A stretch of DNA of 64,000 bases, taken from positions 41,806-105,805 of the forward strand of contig JBEMAQ010000013.1 in NCBI GenBank assembly GCA_040274725.1, written 5' to 3'. The notes beneath the pieces are model-generated. The model saw only the letters and a program-made list of their open reading frames with translations, made no database searches and had not been told where the DNA came from. Within the stretch, counting starts at the first letter, position 1. Each line of letters opens with the position of its first letter. A program made the translations under genes and the position numbers. Positions 18,283 to 25,570 of the stretch are shown here, in pieces. This stretch comes from Solibacillus sp040274725 (GTDB lineage Bacteria; Bacillota; Bacilli; Bacillales_A; Planococcaceae).

Positions 18283-19515
18283 ATGGATGTATTTATCGGA
18301 AGACAGCCAATATTTAATATACAGGAGCAAATTGTTGCATACGAATTATTATATCGAAATAACAAAATGAATGCGTTTCCGGAGACAGATTCAGATACAG
18401 CGACTGTTGATGTATTAGTAAACTCTTTATTATCTATTGGGTTAGATGAAGTGACGAAAGGTCGTCCATATTTTGTGAATTTCACTGAAAATTTATTACT
18501 GGGTCCTATCACAGATTATTTAGAGCCGCATAATTTAGTCATTGAAATTTTAGAGGATATTGCCATTACAGAGGAATTTGTATTAAAGGTAAAAGAACTA
18601 AAAAAGCGCGGGTTTAAAATTGCACTGGATGACTTTGTGATGCAGGATGACCTACCAATTTATGATGAGCTATTTCGCTATGTTGATTATATAAAGGTCG
18701 ATTTTTTATTGTCACCATTACTGGAGCGAATGGTCATAGAGGATAAGGTAAAAATGCATTTTCCTCATATTAAGTTGCTTGCGGAGAAGGTGGAGACGCG
18801 CAACCAATTTGAAATCGCGAAGCATTCAGGCTACACGTTATTTCAAGGTTATTTCTTTGAGCAGCCACAAATCCTTCAATCAACGGATATTCCAGCGAAT
18901 GTTTTACAATATTTCCAGGTTATTTCCTTGTTAAAGGATGAAGAGCCGGATATTGAGCTGTTGGCTGAAAATATTGAGCGTGATATTGCACTTACATATA
19001 AATTATTACAGCTAATTAATTATTCAACAAAGCGTGGTAAATCAAAGGTGCGCTCAATTCGACAGGCTATTTTATTATTAGGGTTAACGGAGCTTCGAAA
19101 ATGGGTTTATTTATTAGCGATGCGCGAATCGGGCAAGCAGCATTCCGATGTATTTAAGGAGCTTATGTTTGCCTCATTGTTTCGTGCGAAAGTTTGTGAA
19201 AGTGTGGCGCGCATCAACTATAAAGAAAACTTCTCAGAATATTTTTTAGTGGGCCTGTTTTCATTAATCGATTCGTTATTAGGTCGCCCATTACCCGTCA
19301 TTTTAATGCAGTTGCCGTTATCAGAAACGGTGCTCGAAACAATTGCAGGGAATAAAACAGAAATGACACCGTATTTGGAGTTTAGCATTGCGCTTAATCA
19401 AGTCGATTTTGATAAAATTGATGAGCTTAGTAAGCAGCTGCATATTTCAAAGGAGCAGACAGGAAAGTTATATGATGACGCTTATGATTGGGTAGCAACG
19501 GCATTAAATGTATAA
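18283..19515 (+). CDS. yuxH: EAL-HDOD signalling protein (YuxH family)
   Basis: 410 residues. An EAL (cyclic-di-GMP phosphodiesterase-like) domain covers about residues 1-205, with a degenerate start motif YELLYR, then VIEILED, IALDDF, IKVDF, AEKVET and FQGYFF. An HDOD domain covers about 210-400 (LAYTYKLLQLINY-type region and AILLLGLTELRKWV). Most metal-binding acidic positions remain, but EAL reads ELL and DDFG reads DDFV, so catalysis is uncertain. The same two-domain plan and length as B. subtilis YuxH, and it lies next to yuxL, as the name order suggests. Single-gene transcript ending in a terminator. Confidence 0.85.
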   Translation: MDVFIGRQPIFNIQEQIVAYELLYRNNKMNAFPETDSDTATVDVLVNSLLSIGLDEVTKGRPYFVNFTENLLLGPITDYLEPHNLVIEILEDIAITEEFVLKVKELKKRGFKIALDDFVMQDDLPIYDELFRYVDYIKVDFLLSPLLERMVIEDKVKMHFPHIKLLAEKVETRNQFEIAKHSGYTLFQGYFFEQPQILQSTDIPANVLQYFQVISLLKDEEPDIELLAENIERDIALTYKLLQLINYSTKRGKSKVRSIRQAILLLGLTELRKWVYLLAMRESGKQHSDVFKELMFASLFRAKVCESVARINYKENFSEYFLVGLFSLIDSLLGRPLPVILMQLPLSETVLETIAGNKTEMTPYLEFSIALNQVDFDKIDELSKQLHISKEQTGKLYDDAYDWVATALNV

Positions 19516-19526
19516 AAATAGTAAGC

Positions 19527-19571
19527 ATGCACAAAACAAGTATATTATGTTTTATGCATGTTTTTCTTTTG
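19527..19571 (+). terminator. Intrinsic terminator of yuxH
   Basis: GCATGCACAAAACA and TGTTTTATGCATG arms followed by TTTTTC. Confidence 0.75.
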
Positions 19572-19688
19572 ACTAGCGCTCTATTACGTCAATGATTTAG
19601 CGCGTAGAACTTCATTTTGTTGAAGTTCTCAAGCTGTATGGAATTTGCTATAATGCTACAAGCAATTAATAGAAATGTGAGGGTCGTT

Positions 19689-20555
19689 ATGACAAAAAAA
19701 TTAACGTATAATGAACGCCCAATTGTGAAAGATACGATTATGGAATACCTTTTTGTAATTGTCGGTGCGGCCATCATCGCATTTGGCTTTAACGTCTTTT
19801 TATTTCCGAACCAAGTTGCCTCAGGTGGCGTGAGCGGAATTAGTACGATTTTGTACGGCTTATTTGGCTGGAATGCAGGGCTTGTGCAATATGCGTTTAA
19901 TATTCCGTTGTTTATTGCAGGCTTGCTTATTTTAGGGAAAAAATTTGGCATTAAATCGCTTGTTGGCACGTTAGCATTACCGTTTTTCGTTATTTTAACG
20001 GGTGGTGTTGATGCATGGACGATGAATCCATTGCTTGGCGCGATTTTTGGTGGGATTACAGTCGGTTTTGGGGTTGGACTTGTTTTTAAAGGGAATGCTT
20101 CAACAGGTGGTACAGATTTACTTGCGCAAATTATTACAAAGTATACAGGTTTGACACTTGGCACGAGTGTATTACTTATTGATGGTGTAATCGCGGTAAG
20201 CGCAGCCATTGTCTTTGATATAGAAAAAGGCCTATATGCACTGATTGGTCTTTATGTGACGACGAAAACGATTGATATTGTGCAGCTTGGTTTCAGTCAG
20301 TCAAAAATGGTGTATATTATTACGAACAAAGAAACGGCAGTGCGTGATGCGATTTATCAACAGATTGATCGCGGTGTGACAAAGCTACCAGCTGTCGGTG
20401 GCTATACAGGTGAGGCACGCCCAGTCCTCATGGTCGTTGTGTATCAAACGGAGTTCACAAAGCTGAAACAAGTACTAAAAAGCGTTGATCCATCTGCGTT
20501 TGTCATTGTTTCAGATGCCTATGAGGTGCTTGGTGAAGGATTTAAACGCGCTTAG
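19689..20555 (+). CDS. yvjA: YitT-family membrane protein (YvjA)
   Basis: 288 residues. About five hydrophobic segments in the first ~200 residues (IIAFGFNVFLFPNQVASGGVSG is the family's opening motif; GNASTGGTDLLAQI follows), then a C-terminal DUF2179 domain (KMVYIITNKETAVRDAIYQQ; GGYTGEARPVLMVVV). The transported substance is unknown. Start ATG 19689 has GTGAGGG eight bases upstream. The next gene is cytochrome c-551, as in B. subtilis where yvjA precedes cccB, which supports the symbol. Confidence 0.82.
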   Translation: MTKKLTYNERPIVKDTIMEYLFVIVGAAIIAFGFNVFLFPNQVASGGVSGISTILYGLFGWNAGLVQYAFNIPLFIAGLLILGKKFGIKSLVGTLALPFFVILTGGVDAWTMNPLLGAIFGGITVGFGVGLVFKGNASTGGTDLLAQIITKYTGLTLGTSVLLIDGVIAVSAAIVFDIEKGLYALIGLYVTTKTIDIVQLGFSQSKMVYIITNKETAVRDAIYQQIDRGVTKLPAVGGYTGEARPVLMVVVYQTEFTKLKQVLKSVDPSAFVIVSDAYEVLGEGFKRA

Positions 20556-20614
20556 TGTGAGGAAAAATGATATAGTGAAATTGTAAGTATTATTCATTTT
20601 TGGAGGGGTTCAAA

Positions 20615-20941
20615 ATGAAGAAAAGTGCATTTGCATGGATTCTTGGTTCGGCCTTATTTTTAGCTGCTTGTGGAGGAGATGACAGTGCGTCTCCAAGTGG
20701 CGACACAGAGAAATCTGTCGGAGAAACATTAGTGCAACAAAACTGTTCAACCTGCCACGGTGGTAATCTACAAGGCATGGGGAAAACACCAGCGCTTAAT
20801 AATGTAGGTGGACGTCTTTCTGCTGAAGAAATTAAAGAGATCGTCACAAACGGTACATCAGGTGGTATGCCGCCATACGGTAAAAACTTCGAGGCAGCAG
20901 AGATTGACGAAATCGCCAAATATTTAGCTGAACAAAAATAA
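20615..20941 (+). CDS. cccB: Membrane-bound lipoprotein cytochrome c-551
   Basis: 108 residues. Lipoprotein signal (LAAC, Cys about residue 19), a Ser/Gly/Asp-rich linker, then a small class I cytochrome c domain: heme attachment CSTCH (about 43-47) and the Met ligand in GGMPPYG. It carries electrons at the outer face of the membrane, probably to an oxidase. TGGAGGGG lies six bases before the ATG at 20615. It follows yvjA closely and ends at a strong terminator. Confidence 0.9.
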   Translation: MKKSAFAWILGSALFLAACGGDDSASPSGDTEKSVGETLVQQNCSTCHGGNLQGMGKTPALNNVGGRLSAEEIKEIVTNGTSGGMPPYGKNFEAAEIDEIAKYLAEQK

Positions 20942-20985
20942 AACGAGAGCTAGGTCGAAAAATTTTCGATCTAGCTCTGTTTTTA
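20942..20985 (+). terminator. Intrinsic terminator of cccB
   Basis: AGAGCTAG..TCGAAAA and TTTTCGA..CTAGCTCT arms followed by GTTTTTA. Confidence 0.85.
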
Positions 20986-21047
20986 TTTGGCATTACAGTA
21001 CGTAATGGTAAAATAATAAAATACGTGAAAAGTAAGGGGCGAGAGAA

Positions 21048-21986
21048 ATGATTCAAGTCATTACAAAGGATGTAATGGAAAATTTTAAGTTAGAGCTTGT
21101 AAGCGGACAGGAAGGCATCGGGCGTTACATATCAACAAGTGATATTTCGAGACCAGGGCTTGAAATGGCTGGTTACTTTACGCACTATCCTGCAAATCGA
21201 GTGCAGCTTTTAGGGAAAACAGAATTATCATTTTTTGAAATGCTGCCAGAGGATGTTAAGCATGAACGTATGGTCAAGCTTTGCTCAGATGAGACACCGG
21301 TGATTATTATTTCGCGCGGTCTGAATGTACCAAAGGAATTAATCAAAGCATCAAATGAATACAATGTGCCAGTACTTGTGACAAATCAAACGACGACACG
21401 CTTTTCATCACGTTTGACCAACTTCTTAGAAGGCAAGCTTGCACCGACAACAGCCGTACATGGTGTACTTGTTGATGTGTACGGAATTGGTGTACTTATT
21501 ACAGGGAAAAGCGGTGTCGGGAAAAGTGAGACTGCGCTAGAACTTGTGAAAAAAGGTCACCGTTTAGTAGCGGATGACAGTGTTGAAATTCGTCAGGAAT
21601 CAGAAAACTTTTTAGTTGGTAGCCCGCCACCGCTACTCGAAAACTTATTAGAAATCCGTGGTATCGGTATTATTGATATTATGACACTTTTTGGCGCAAG
21701 TGCAGTGCGCCCCTACAAGCGCGTAACATTGATTATTGAACTTGAAACCTGGGACCCGGATAAACTATATGACCGTCTTGGCCTAGACGAAGAAAAAATG
21801 AAAATTATTGATACAGAGCTGACGAAGCTGACGATTCCAGTACAACCTGGGCGTAACGTTTCCGTTATTATTGAAGTAGCTGCGATGAATTATCGCCTGA
21901 AAAAAATGGGCGTCAATGCAGCAGAAGAATTTTCTCGCCGTTTAGACGATATGATTGCGAAAAATGATGAGATGGATGATTTTTAA
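21048..21986 (+). CDS. hprK: HPr(Ser) kinase/phosphorylase
   Basis: 312 residues. N-terminal domain to about 130, then the P-loop kinase domain: Walker A GKSGVGKSE (about 154), the HPrK signature EIRGIGIIDI, and ADDSVEI. It phosphorylates and dephosphorylates Ser46 of HPr and Crh according to energy state, which controls CcpA-dependent catabolite repression; its partner Crh is encoded in this window at 37659. First gene of the conserved hprK-lgt-ppaX-yvoF group. Its stop codon coincides with the start of a repeat-like element. Confidence 0.97.
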   Translation: MIQVITKDVMENFKLELVSGQEGIGRYISTSDISRPGLEMAGYFTHYPANRVQLLGKTELSFFEMLPEDVKHERMVKLCSDETPVIIISRGLNVPKELIKASNEYNVPVLVTNQTTTRFSSRLTNFLEGKLAPTTAVHGVLVDVYGIGVLITGKSGVGKSETALELVKKGHRLVADDSVEIRQESENFLVGSPPPLLENLLEIRGIGIIDIMTLFGASAVRPYKRVTLIIELETWDPDKLYDRLGLDEEKMKIIDTELTKLTIPVQPGRNVSVIIEVAAMNYRLKKMGVNAAEEFSRRLDDMIAKNDEMDDF

Positions 21987-22142
21987 ACTTCTTTCAGCAA
22001 CATTTTTGTTATTTAATAAGCTAGAACGAAATGTTTGTTAATAGAGTTCTAATTGAAAGAAGTTAAATTAGGCTAGATGTTAAAGATTTTTTCGAGTTTA
22101 CTCGGAAAAATATGAACAAAATTAAGTCTTGGCGTAATTGAT
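21986..22142 (+). repeat. Element A, short copy (ACTTCTTTCAG inverted-arm element)
   Basis: Begins on the hprK stop codon with AACTTCTTTCAGC and has the inverted arm TTGAAAGAAGTT at 22053-22064. The right end, GGCGTAATTGAT (22131-22142), is identical to the end of the longer copy at 42586-42597. An inner pair TAGAAC/GTTCTA (22022-22051) also folds. It fills most of the hprK-lgt gap. Relatedness rests on matching both ends by eye; the middle is not similar. Confidence 0.55.
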
Positions 22143-22163
22143 TTTAACTAAAGGAGACAGAAC

Positions 22164-23015
22164 ATGAACCTACTAGCAATTAATCCAATTGCGTTTCATT
22201 TAGGGCCGATTCCTGTACATTGGTACGGGCTCATTATCGGTATGGGCATTTTACTTGCGTATGTGCTTGCGCAAAAGGAATCGGTGAAGCGTGGATTACA
22301 TGAAGAATTTATTGCGGATTTATTAATTTGGGCAGTGCCGATTTCGATTTTAAGTGCGCGCATTTACTATGTGACGATGAAATGGGATTATTATAGCCAA
22401 TATCCGGGCAAAATTATTGAAATCTGGAATGGTGGTATTGCCATTCATGGTGCGCTGATTGGTGCGTTTATTACCGCGTATATTTTTACGAAAAAGCGCA
22501 ATGTCAGCTTCCTGCGCGTTGCAGATATTGCTGCGCCGAGTATTTTAGTCGGGCAAATTATCGGGCGCTGGGGTAACTTTGTCAACCAGGAAGCACATGG
22601 TGGTGAGGTCACGCGTAGCTTTTTAGAAGGTTTGTTCCTGCCGGAGTGGATCATTAATCAAATGTATATTGAAGGCAAATATTATCACCCGACATTTTTA
22701 TATGAGTCATTATGGAATGTTGTTGGACTCGCAATCTTGCTTGTCGCGCGTAAGCTCAACTGGCGCCGCGGGGAAATGTTCTTCTTCTATTTAATATGGT
22801 ATTCAATTGGGCGCTTCTTTATCGAAGGCTTGCGTACAGATAGTCTGTACTTAATTGGTGATTTACGCTCAGCGCAGGTCGTGTCGATTGTTGCGATTGT
22901 CGCAGCAGTCATTGTACTTGTCTACCGCCGCATAAACGTCAAGCCGGTTGTGCGCTATTTTGATACAGAGCCGTCTGATAAAAAGGCAGCAAAAAAGAAC
23001 AACAAGAAAAAATAA
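22164..23015 (+). CDS. lgt: Prolipoprotein diacylglyceryl transferase
   Basis: 283 residues, seven membrane spans. It attaches diacylglycerol from phosphatidylglycerol to the lipobox cysteine of prolipoproteins such as IsdE, the ABC binding protein and cytochrome c-551 of this window. The family signature GRWGNFVNQEAHG is at about residues 132-144, with the conserved HGALIGAF region before it. A Lys-rich tail (KKAAKKNNKKK) ends the protein. AAAGGAG precedes the ATG. Confidence 0.97.
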   Translation: MNLLAINPIAFHLGPIPVHWYGLIIGMGILLAYVLAQKESVKRGLHEEFIADLLIWAVPISILSARIYYVTMKWDYYSQYPGKIIEIWNGGIAIHGALIGAFITAYIFTKKRNVSFLRVADIAAPSILVGQIIGRWGNFVNQEAHGGEVTRSFLEGLFLPEWIINQMYIEGKYYHPTFLYESLWNVVGLAILLVARKLNWRRGEMFFFYLIWYSIGRFFIEGLRTDSLYLIGDLRSAQVVSIVAIVAAVIVLVYRRINVKPVVRYFDTEPSDKKAAKKNNKKK

Positions 23016-23018
23016 AGC

Positions 23019-23050
23019 ATGTACCCAGCAGAGTTTGCTGGGTATTTTTA
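23019..23050 (+). terminator. Hairpin between lgt and ppaX
   Basis: TACCCAGCA and TGCTGGGTA arms followed by TTTTTA. It may be a partial terminator that reduces ppaX and yvoF transcription. Confidence 0.7.
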
Positions 23051-23065
23051 AAGGAGTAGCTAGAC

Positions 23066-23707
23066 ATGGCAATTAAAGCATTATTATTTGATTTTGACGG
23101 GACATTACTCGATACAAATGACTTAATTATTCAAACATTTTTACACCTATTAAACGACAAATTTCCCGGGAAATATTCGCCACAAGACTGCTTGAAATTC
23201 ATTGGTCCGTCATTAAAGGAAACATTTGACGAATTAACGCCGGATGAGTCGGAGGAGATGGTGGCGCGCTATCGTGAGTGGAATGCGGCACATCACGATG
23301 AATTAGTAAAAGGCTATGACGGTGTGCTAGAAACTTTGCAGCAGCTAAAGGAAATGGGCATACGCCTTGCACTAGTAACGACGAAAAACCGTGCAGGTAT
23401 TGCGCGTGGTATGCGCGTGCTTGGTGCGGAGGGTATTTTTGAGCATTGTATTACATCGGATGACGTAACGCATGTAAAGCCGCATCCAGAGCCGGTTTTA
23501 CTCGCACTTGAAAAATTAGGCGTGTCCAAAGAAGAGGCCATCATGATTGGAGATAACTCACATGATATTGAGGGCGGTAAAAATGCAGGCGTGCGTACAG
23601 CGGGTGTAGCGTGGTCATTTAAAGGAGAGGACTACCTTCGTGCATGCAATCCAGACTTTATGCTACAGCATATGACGGATTTATTGGACATTGTGAAAGG
23701 GGAGTAA
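23066..23707 (+). CDS. ppaX: Pyrophosphatase PpaX (HAD family)
   Basis: 213-residue HAD hydrolase: motif I DFDGTLLDT (residues 8-16), motif II VTTK, and the acidic motif IGDNSHD with the following Gly-rich stretch. PpaX hydrolyses the pyrophosphate made when HprK removes phosphate from HPr-Ser-P, which explains the linkage to hprK. Unlike B. subtilis, no yvoD lies between lgt and ppaX. Confidence 0.92.
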   Translation: MAIKALLFDFDGTLLDTNDLIIQTFLHLLNDKFPGKYSPQDCLKFIGPSLKETFDELTPDESEEMVARYREWNAAHHDELVKGYDGVLETLQQLKEMGIRLALVTTKNRAGIARGMRVLGAEGIFEHCITSDDVTHVKPHPEPVLLALEKLGVSKEEAIMIGDNSHDIEGGKNAGVRTAGVAWSFKGEDYLRACNPDFMLQHMTDLLDIVKGE

Positions 23708-23710
23708 TGA

Positions 23711-24244
23711 ATGAGGAGAACGGAGCGCTATCAAGTAAAGGGGGCCAATTCGCTATGGAATATTTACAAAACCGTATCGTTTTGGAAGGTGATGAAATGT
23801 TTTACGGTCATTACGATTGGGCGTTACATGCCATTTTTAACGCTGAAAAATTGGCTGTACCGCACATTTTTAGGGATGAAAATTGGTGATAAGGCGTCGC
23901 TCGCACTTTTAGTTATGCCTGATACGATGTTCCCGGAGCGTATTACAGTCGGCGAGAATACAGTCATCGGCTTTAATACGACTATTTTAGCGCATGAGTA
24001 TTTAATAGAAGAATACCGGCTCGGTGATGTGAAAATTGGCAGCAATGTGATGATTGGTGCGAACTCGACGATTTTACCGGGCGTTGAGATTGGCGACGGT
24101 GCGATTGTATCAGCGATGACGCTCGTGCACAAGGATGTTCCGGCTGGCGCAATGGTTGGGGGGAATCCGATGCAAGTTATTTTTACGGCAGAGGAAATGG
24201 TGAAAAGAAAAGCGGCGGATGAGCCGGTTTGGATGAATAAATGA
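23711..24244 (+). CDS. yvoF: Acyltransferase of the hexapeptide-repeat family (YvoF)
   Basis: 177 residues. A basic, aromatic N-terminal part (ANSLWNIYKTV, RTFLGMKIG) is followed by left-handed beta-helix hexapeptide repeats (ITVGENTVIGFNTTIL, VKIGSNVMIGANSTIL, VEIGDGAIVSAMTLV) and the closing VGGNPMQV. The catalytic His of the family is probably the one in LAHEY. O-acetyltransferase activity is inferred; the acceptor is unknown. It starts three bases after ppaX, in the same gene order as B. subtilis. Confidence 0.85.
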   Translation: MRRTERYQVKGANSLWNIYKTVSFWKVMKCFTVITIGRYMPFLTLKNWLYRTFLGMKIGDKASLALLVMPDTMFPERITVGENTVIGFNTTILAHEYLIEEYRLGDVKIGSNVMIGANSTILPGVEIGDGAIVSAMTLVHKDVPAGAMVGGNPMQVIFTAEEMVKRKAADEPVWMNK

Positions 24245-24246
24245 CG

Positions 24247-24292
24247 AGAAATCCATTTGAGCGAGTAGTCGCTTAGATGGATTTCTTGTTGT
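24247..24292 (+). terminator. Intrinsic terminator of yvoF
   Basis: AGAAATCCAT and ATGGATTTCT arms with inner GAGCGA/TCGCTT pairing, followed by TGTTGTT. The T run is imperfect. Confidence 0.65.
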
Positions 24293-24329
24293 TCAGAGAT
24301 AAAGCAAGTATAAGATTTGGCATTTTTTT

Positions 24330-24436
24330 GTCTAGGCTAAAATGCTAGCCCCTCGAAGTCACGGTCTGCTCCCTCGGGTGAAAGTGGAGAAGCGCACTTT
24401 CACTTTGGGCTCGCAAGCGGACGCGAATACACTTTT
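24330..24436 (-). repeat. Dispersed repeat B, diverged copy behind thiT
   Basis: Read on the minus strand it matches the copy at 44109-44234: GAGCCC, then a GTGAAAGT/ACTTTCAC hairpin, CCCGAGGGA, TCGAGGGGCT and a TTTAGCCT end. It starts six bases after the thiT stop codon (24442), in the same sense as thiT. The first ~40 bases of the other copy are poorly kept here. Confidence 0.7.
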
Positions 24437-24441
24437 CTTAT

Positions 24442-25014
24442 CTAGCGTAATTCAATAAACTTCGGCTGCGCAAATTTAGGCACGGATGTTAACAATAGTA
24501 TGATGACGAGTACGCTAACGATAGTCATGGGAATCATCGGAATTGCGTTGTAAATGATTGAATAAAGCCAAATATTTTGTCCGTTGGCGTACATATAGAA
24601 AAAAATAACGCCAGAGAGAACGTGGACAATATATTTGCACAAGCTAGCGATCAAAACACCAAACGTTAATGCCAGAATAAGCGTACGTTTGTTACCGTCT
24701 CGAAGTGCTCCGTGAATAAGCTTGTTGACGAGGGCAATCGTGCCGACAACAGCGCTTGCAAGACAATGATCTAAGAGGACCTGTGCCCAGTGATATACAG
24801 TTGCCCCTGTCGCAACATCAACAAAGCCGATTAGCATGCCCGTTGAAAAGCCGGCTAAAAAGCCCCAGCGAATTGCTATAAGAAAAATAGGAATCATCAT
24901 TAAGCTAACCCCGCCCCCTTGCGGCATAAAATCAAAGGTGAGCATATTAAAAATGACGCCAATACTTGCAAATAATGCGATTTCCACTAGCATTCTTAAT
25001 TTTTTTTGCTGCAT
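24442..25014 (-). CDS. thiT: Thiamine transporter S-component (ECF transporter)
   Basis: 190 residues, about six membrane spans, of the ThiT/YuaJ family. It binds thiamine and works with the shared EcfAAT energising module, encoded elsewhere. Family features: FMPQGGGVSLMMIPIFLIAIRWG-type region near the start, and the later conserved aromatic-rich helix with GVIFFYMYA. I chose the ATG at 25014 (MQQKKLRMLVEIALF) because AAGGAG lies ten bases upstream. The longer frame back to 25125 would begin inside the riboswitch and its terminator and is not credible. Identification is supported by the TPP riboswitch. Confidence 0.93.
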   Translation of the reverse strand: MQQKKLRMLVEIALFASIGVIFNMLTFDFMPQGGGVSLMMIPIFLIAIRWGFLAGFSTGMLIGFVDVATGATVYHWAQVLLDHCLASAVVGTIALVNKLIHGALRDGNKRTLILALTFGVLIASLCKYIVHVLSGVIFFYMYANGQNIWLYSIIYNAIPMIPMTIVSVLVIILLLTSVPKFAQPKFIELR

Positions 25015-25065
25015 AATTTTAAAGCTCCTTTCTCGTATGATGTAGACGAGAGAAGGAATAGAACG

Positions 25066-25105
25066 AAAAAAAGCGACATCAGGACAGAGCCTGACATCAC
25101 TTTTG
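25066..25105 (-). terminator. Riboswitch-controlled terminator before thiT
   Basis: On the minus strand AGTGATGTCAGG and CCTGATGTCGCT arms around CTCTGT, followed by seven T. It is expected to form when TPP is bound, ending transcription before thiT. Confidence 0.88.
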
Positions 25106-25120
25106 GAGTCGGTTTCTATC

Positions 25121-25213
25121 CACATCCCTACGCAAGTACTAACTTACAGGTTCAAAGAGTCAGTGCAGCATGTGTGCACAATCTCAGCCGACTTGCTCGG
25201 CCCCTCCTGTGGT
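25121..25213 (-). promoter_or_regulatory. TPP (THI-box) riboswitch
   Basis: Minus-strand RNA shows the THI-box landmarks in order: CAGGAGGGGCC, GGCTGAGATT (pyrimidine-binding helix, CTGAGA), a variable stem, GAACCTG, and the pyrophosphate-binding end ACTTGCGTAGGGA. A terminator and the thiT start codon follow. It lowers thiT expression when thiamine pyrophosphate is abundant. Confidence 0.95.
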
Positions 25214-25230
25214 TGTATGTAGCTTTTTTT

Positions 25231-25256
25231 CAATGACGCCGATGCGTCATTGATAT
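25231..25256 (+). repeat. Hairpin related to the right end of element A
   Basis: A 22-base hairpin (25231-25252) plus TGAT-type tail that resembles 42574-42600. One stem pair differs by a compensating double change (T-A there, G-C here). It lies between the thiT leader and the his promoter. Confidence 0.45.
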
Positions 25257-25479
25257 ATTCATCATAACAAAAATCCTTTAAGTTGCAATATTATTATGGA
25301 AATTTTTGTTTAAAATTCATCAGTACTAGATGTTTTTACACTATTTTCTATTTAATGTAGTAAGCTAGATGCTTTTCAAAATCTAACCTTCATATTTTCC
25401 ACTACTGTAGTATAATTATGTGAATATTCATCATGTTCGCTCGAATGCGAAAATGATTGCTTGAAATATCGTGAAAGCA
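25257..25479. other. Non-coding spacer between thiT leader and his promoter
   Basis: AT-rich DNA, about 220 bases, with no gene. I looked for a T-box leader (GGGTGG..ACCGCG antiterminator sequence) before hisZ and found none, so control by tRNA-His charging is not supported here. Confidence 0.55.
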
Positions 25480-25508
25480 TTGACGAATAAATACGAGAAG
25501 AGTACAAT
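25480..25508 (+). promoter_or_regulatory. SigA-type promoter of the histidine operon
   Basis: TTGACG (25480-25485) and TACAAT (25503-25508) with a 17-base spacer, 62 bases before the hisZ start codon. Confidence 0.7.
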
Positions 25509-25570
25509 ACTTTCATATATCAGTTCTCTAATACTCTAGTGTAGTAAAGTAAAAGGTAGGATGTGTGAAC

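Noticed and set aside
23644..23889. 81-codon frame at the ppaX-yvoF junction
   Set aside because: Overlaps both real genes in another frame; YvoF from 23711 matches its family from the first residues.
25015..25125. Longer thiT start adding 37 residues
   Set aside because: This part is the riboswitch terminator and aptamer end; a good ribosome-binding site supports the ATG at 25014.
25257..25570. T-box leader before the histidine operon
   Set aside because: No specifier stem or GGGTGG..ACCGCG antiterminator sequence found.
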